Assembly (NCBI GenBank): GCA_030148365.1 | Contig: JASBTO010000065.1 | Location: forward strand, 1 to 6,880 | Source of the DNA: Kangiellaceae bacterium | GTDB taxonomy: Bacteria; Pseudomonadota; Gammaproteobacteria; Enterobacterales; Kangiellaceae | DNA: 6,880 nucleotides | Direction of reading: 5' to 3' | Notes under the pieces: generated by a model | What the model was told of the DNA's origin: nothing | The model's database searches: none | The model's input: only the letters and a program-made list of their open reading frames with translations | Part shown: one piece after another, positions 5,845 to 6,880 of the stretch | Layout of the letters: the number at the start of each line of letters is the position of its first letter | Numbering within the stretch: position 1 is the stretch's first letter | Program-made: the position numbers and the translations under genes

Positions 5845-6156
5845 ATGCGTAAAAAAACCATGATATCTGTCGCGCAAACCCTGCAAAAACCAGGCGGCCA
5901 GCTTAAACAGCTTTCGGAACAGTTGTCCCGGCTGCAAAAGCTCAATGCCGACGTCCTTGAATTGCTGGAACCTGATCTACGGCCCCACTGTCATGTTGCC
6001 AATTGGCGTGATAACACCCTTGTCCTTTGTGTGACAAGTGGTCTGATAGCGACCCGAATGCGTTATCAGGTTCCGGAACTTCTGTCCCGACTGCGCTCAG
6101 CCGGCCATTATTCTCTTGCCAATATCAGAATCATGATTCAGCCGGAGTCCGACTGA
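5845..6156 (+). CDS. dciA: DUF721 / DciA-family protein (putative replicative helicase loader)
   Basis: 103 residues from ATG 5845. DciA proteins (DUF721) load the replicative helicase DnaB in bacteria lacking DnaC/DnaI-type loaders. The fold features fit: an N-terminal helix rich in Leu/Gln (about 19-42, QLSRLQKLNADVLELL), then a beta-rich part with PDLRPHCHVANWRDNTLVLC (43-62) and a C-terminal helix with ATRMRYQVPELLSRLR (69-84). The small size suggests the core domain only. Start choice is uncertain: TTG 5800, ATG 5836 and ATG 5860 are in frame and none has a Shine-Dalgarno sequence; 5845 coincides with the start point predicted from the promoter match. It diverges from the M23 gene and converges on lpxC across a terminator. 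DUF721 genes near lpxC-secA are common in gammaproteobacteria lacking secM. The helicase-loader role is inferred from family. Confidence 0.75.
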   Translation: MRKKTMISVAQTLQKPGGQLKQLSEQLSRLQKLNADVLELLEPDLRPHCHVANWRDNTLVLCVTSGLIATRMRYQVPELLSRLRSAGHYSLANIRIMIQPESD

Positions 6157-6258
6157 ACACGCCACTCCCCCATGGGCCCAAGCAGTATAAACAGCCCGGC
6201 AAGTGCCTGTAAAGTCAGTGGTAATAATGAATTCCGGAGATCGAGCATGGTTCACAGC

Positions 6259-6290
6259 CGGGTATCGTCCGGCGTTCGCACCGGTACCCG
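6259..6290. repeat. GC-rich inverted repeat downstream of the DUF721 gene
   Basis: CGGGTA (6259-6264) pairs with TACCCG (6285-6290), with CCGG (6269-6272) and CCGG (6281-6284) inside. An alternative pairing is CCGGCG (6269-6274) with CGCCGG (6289-6294). No T-run follows. It occupies part of the 159-bp stretch 6157-6315, in which I see no convincing gene. Confidence 0.35.
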
Positions 6291-6315
6291 CCGGATTCGG
6301 GGCTCACTGACACGA

Positions 6316-6350
6316 AAAAGCCCGCATCAGTTTACCCGATGCGGGCTTTT
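6316..6350. terminator. Bidirectional intrinsic terminator between the DUF721 gene and lpxC
   Basis: AAAAGCCCGCATC (6316-6328) and GATGCGGGCTTTT (6338-6350) are perfect 13-bp inverted repeats around a 9-nt loop. A GC-rich stem is followed by TTTT on the + strand and TTTTT on the - strand, the classic form for both directions. It lies 12 bp past the lpxC stop codon and ends lpxC (the last gene of the dcw-side transcription unit) while also stopping transcripts from the DUF721 gene. Confidence 0.92.
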
Positions 6351-6362
6351 GCAGACTGTCGC

Positions 6363-6880
6363 CTAAAGTGCGAGGGCCGGATTCATCATATAGGAAATCG
6401 GCGCTGCACTGGCATCTTCATAGGTCACCAGTTCCCAGGCGGATTCGTCAGCCACCAGCGCCCGGATCAACTTGTTGTTCAGCGCGTGACCGGACTTCAC
6501 ACCCCGGAAGGCGCCAATCAGGCTGTTGCCGAGCAGGTAAAGATCGCCAATGGCGTCGAGGATCTTGTGTTTGACGAACTCGTCGTCATAACGCAGACCA
6601 TCTTCGTTGAGGATGCGGAAATCATCCATGACGATGGCATTGTCGTAACTGCCGCCCAGCGCCAGATTCTTGGCGCGCAGATATTCCAGATCGTTCATGA
6701 AGCCGAAAGTTCGGGCTCGCGAAACTTCCTTGACGAATGAAGTGCTGGAGAAGTCGATGGTCGCGGACTGGCTTGAGCGCTTGAATACCGGATGATCGAA
6801 ATCAATGGTAAAGGCAACCTTGAAACCGTCGAAAGGCTCAAAGATGGCCTGCTTGTCACCATCCTCTACCACGACTTTCT
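6363..6880 (-). CDS. lpxC: LpxC, UDP-3-O-acyl-N-acetylglucosamine deacetylase (C-terminal part, 5' end outside window)
   Basis: About 171 C-terminal residues of a protein usually ~305 long; the frame stays open to the window edge, so the start lies beyond it. LpxC is the zinc deacetylase that commits UDP-3-O-acyl-GlcNAc to lipid A synthesis. Visible landmarks: VEDGDK near the left edge, SRARTFGFM, LGGSYDNAIV, and the catalytic region DEFVKHKILDAIGDL, where the His of VKHK (codon 6569-6567) and the Asp four residues later (6557-6555) correspond to E. coli zinc ligands H238 and D242. SGHALNNK contains the catalytic His (6488-6486) matching H265. The first zinc histidine (H79 in E. coli) lies outside the window. 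The stop is TAG at 6365-6363, followed 12 bp later by a strong terminator. The C-terminus ends in the nonpolar NPALAL. Confidence 0.97.
   Translation of the reverse strand, partial: KVVVEDGDKQAIFEPFDGFKVAFTIDFDHPVFKRSSQSATIDFSSTSFVKEVSRARTFGFMNDLEYLRAKNLALGGSYDNAIVMDDFRILNEDGLRYDDEFVKHKILDAIGDLYLLGNSLIGAFRGVKSGHALNNKLIRALVADESAWELVTYEDASAAPISYMMNPALAL

Noticed and set aside
5775..5945. N-terminal extension of the M23 gene to 5945 (377-residue frame)
   Set aside because: It would overlap the divergent DUF721 gene by about 100 bp or more, its extra residues are Cys/Ser-rich without family likeness, and a good Shine-Dalgarno sequence sits 7 nt before ATG 5774.
6172..6366. Small + strand frame after the DUF721 gene, with a GGAG 6 nt before ATG 6247
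   Set aside because: It runs straight through the bidirectional terminator and into the lpxC end, and its translation is Arg/Ser-rich shadow-like sequence.

Overview
This 6.9-kb window is a chromosomal housekeeping segment of a gammaproteobacterium with moderate GC. The evidence is gene content and order. A short tail that fits coaE, then zapD and yacG, run on the + strand and converge on mutT, which is followed by secA. Farther right, on the - strand, is the 3' part of lpxC. This is the coaE-zapD-yacG / mutT-secA / lpxC neighbourhood at the edge of the dcw (division and cell wall) cluster, known from Escherichia coli and relatives. It differs from the enteric form: secM is absent, and between secA and lpxC lie a membrane-anchored M23 (LytM-type) peptidase gene and a divergent DUF721/DciA-family gene, a layout I associate with pseudomonad-like and marine gammaproteobacteria. 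I cannot name the genus.

Layout. 1-42 is the probable 3' end of coaE. 63-821 is zapD (Z-ring cross-linking protein) and 848-1054 is yacG (zinc-finger gyrase inhibitor). mutT (1469-1062, -) meets yacG tail to tail with a 7-bp gap. The 284-bp gap at 1470-1753 has no convincing gene but is packed with inverted repeats, including a ~114-bp imperfect palindrome that ends 4 bp from the secA stop codon. secA (4516-1754, -) is a full-length preprotein translocase ATPase with its C-terminal zinc-binding tail. The 295-bp gap at 4517-4811 is a putative structured secA leader with no SecM-like ORF. The M23 peptidase (5774-4812, -) and the DUF721 gene (about 5845-6156, +) diverge from a ~70-bp region. A strong bidirectional terminator (6316-6350) separates the DUF721 side from lpxC (6880-6363, -, truncated by the window edge).

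The genes share envelope, division and replication roles: lipid A synthesis commitment (LpxC), protein export (SecA), peptidoglycan remodelling (M23), Z-ring bundling (ZapD), helicase loading (DciA family), gyrase control (YacG), nucleotide-pool sanitation (MutT) and CoA synthesis (CoaE). I see no defence system, prophage, CRISPR array, tRNA or rRNA. The coding genes are ordinary. The parts worth a second look are the non-coding ones: the palindromic element after secA, the hairpin cluster upstream of mutT, and the secA leader.
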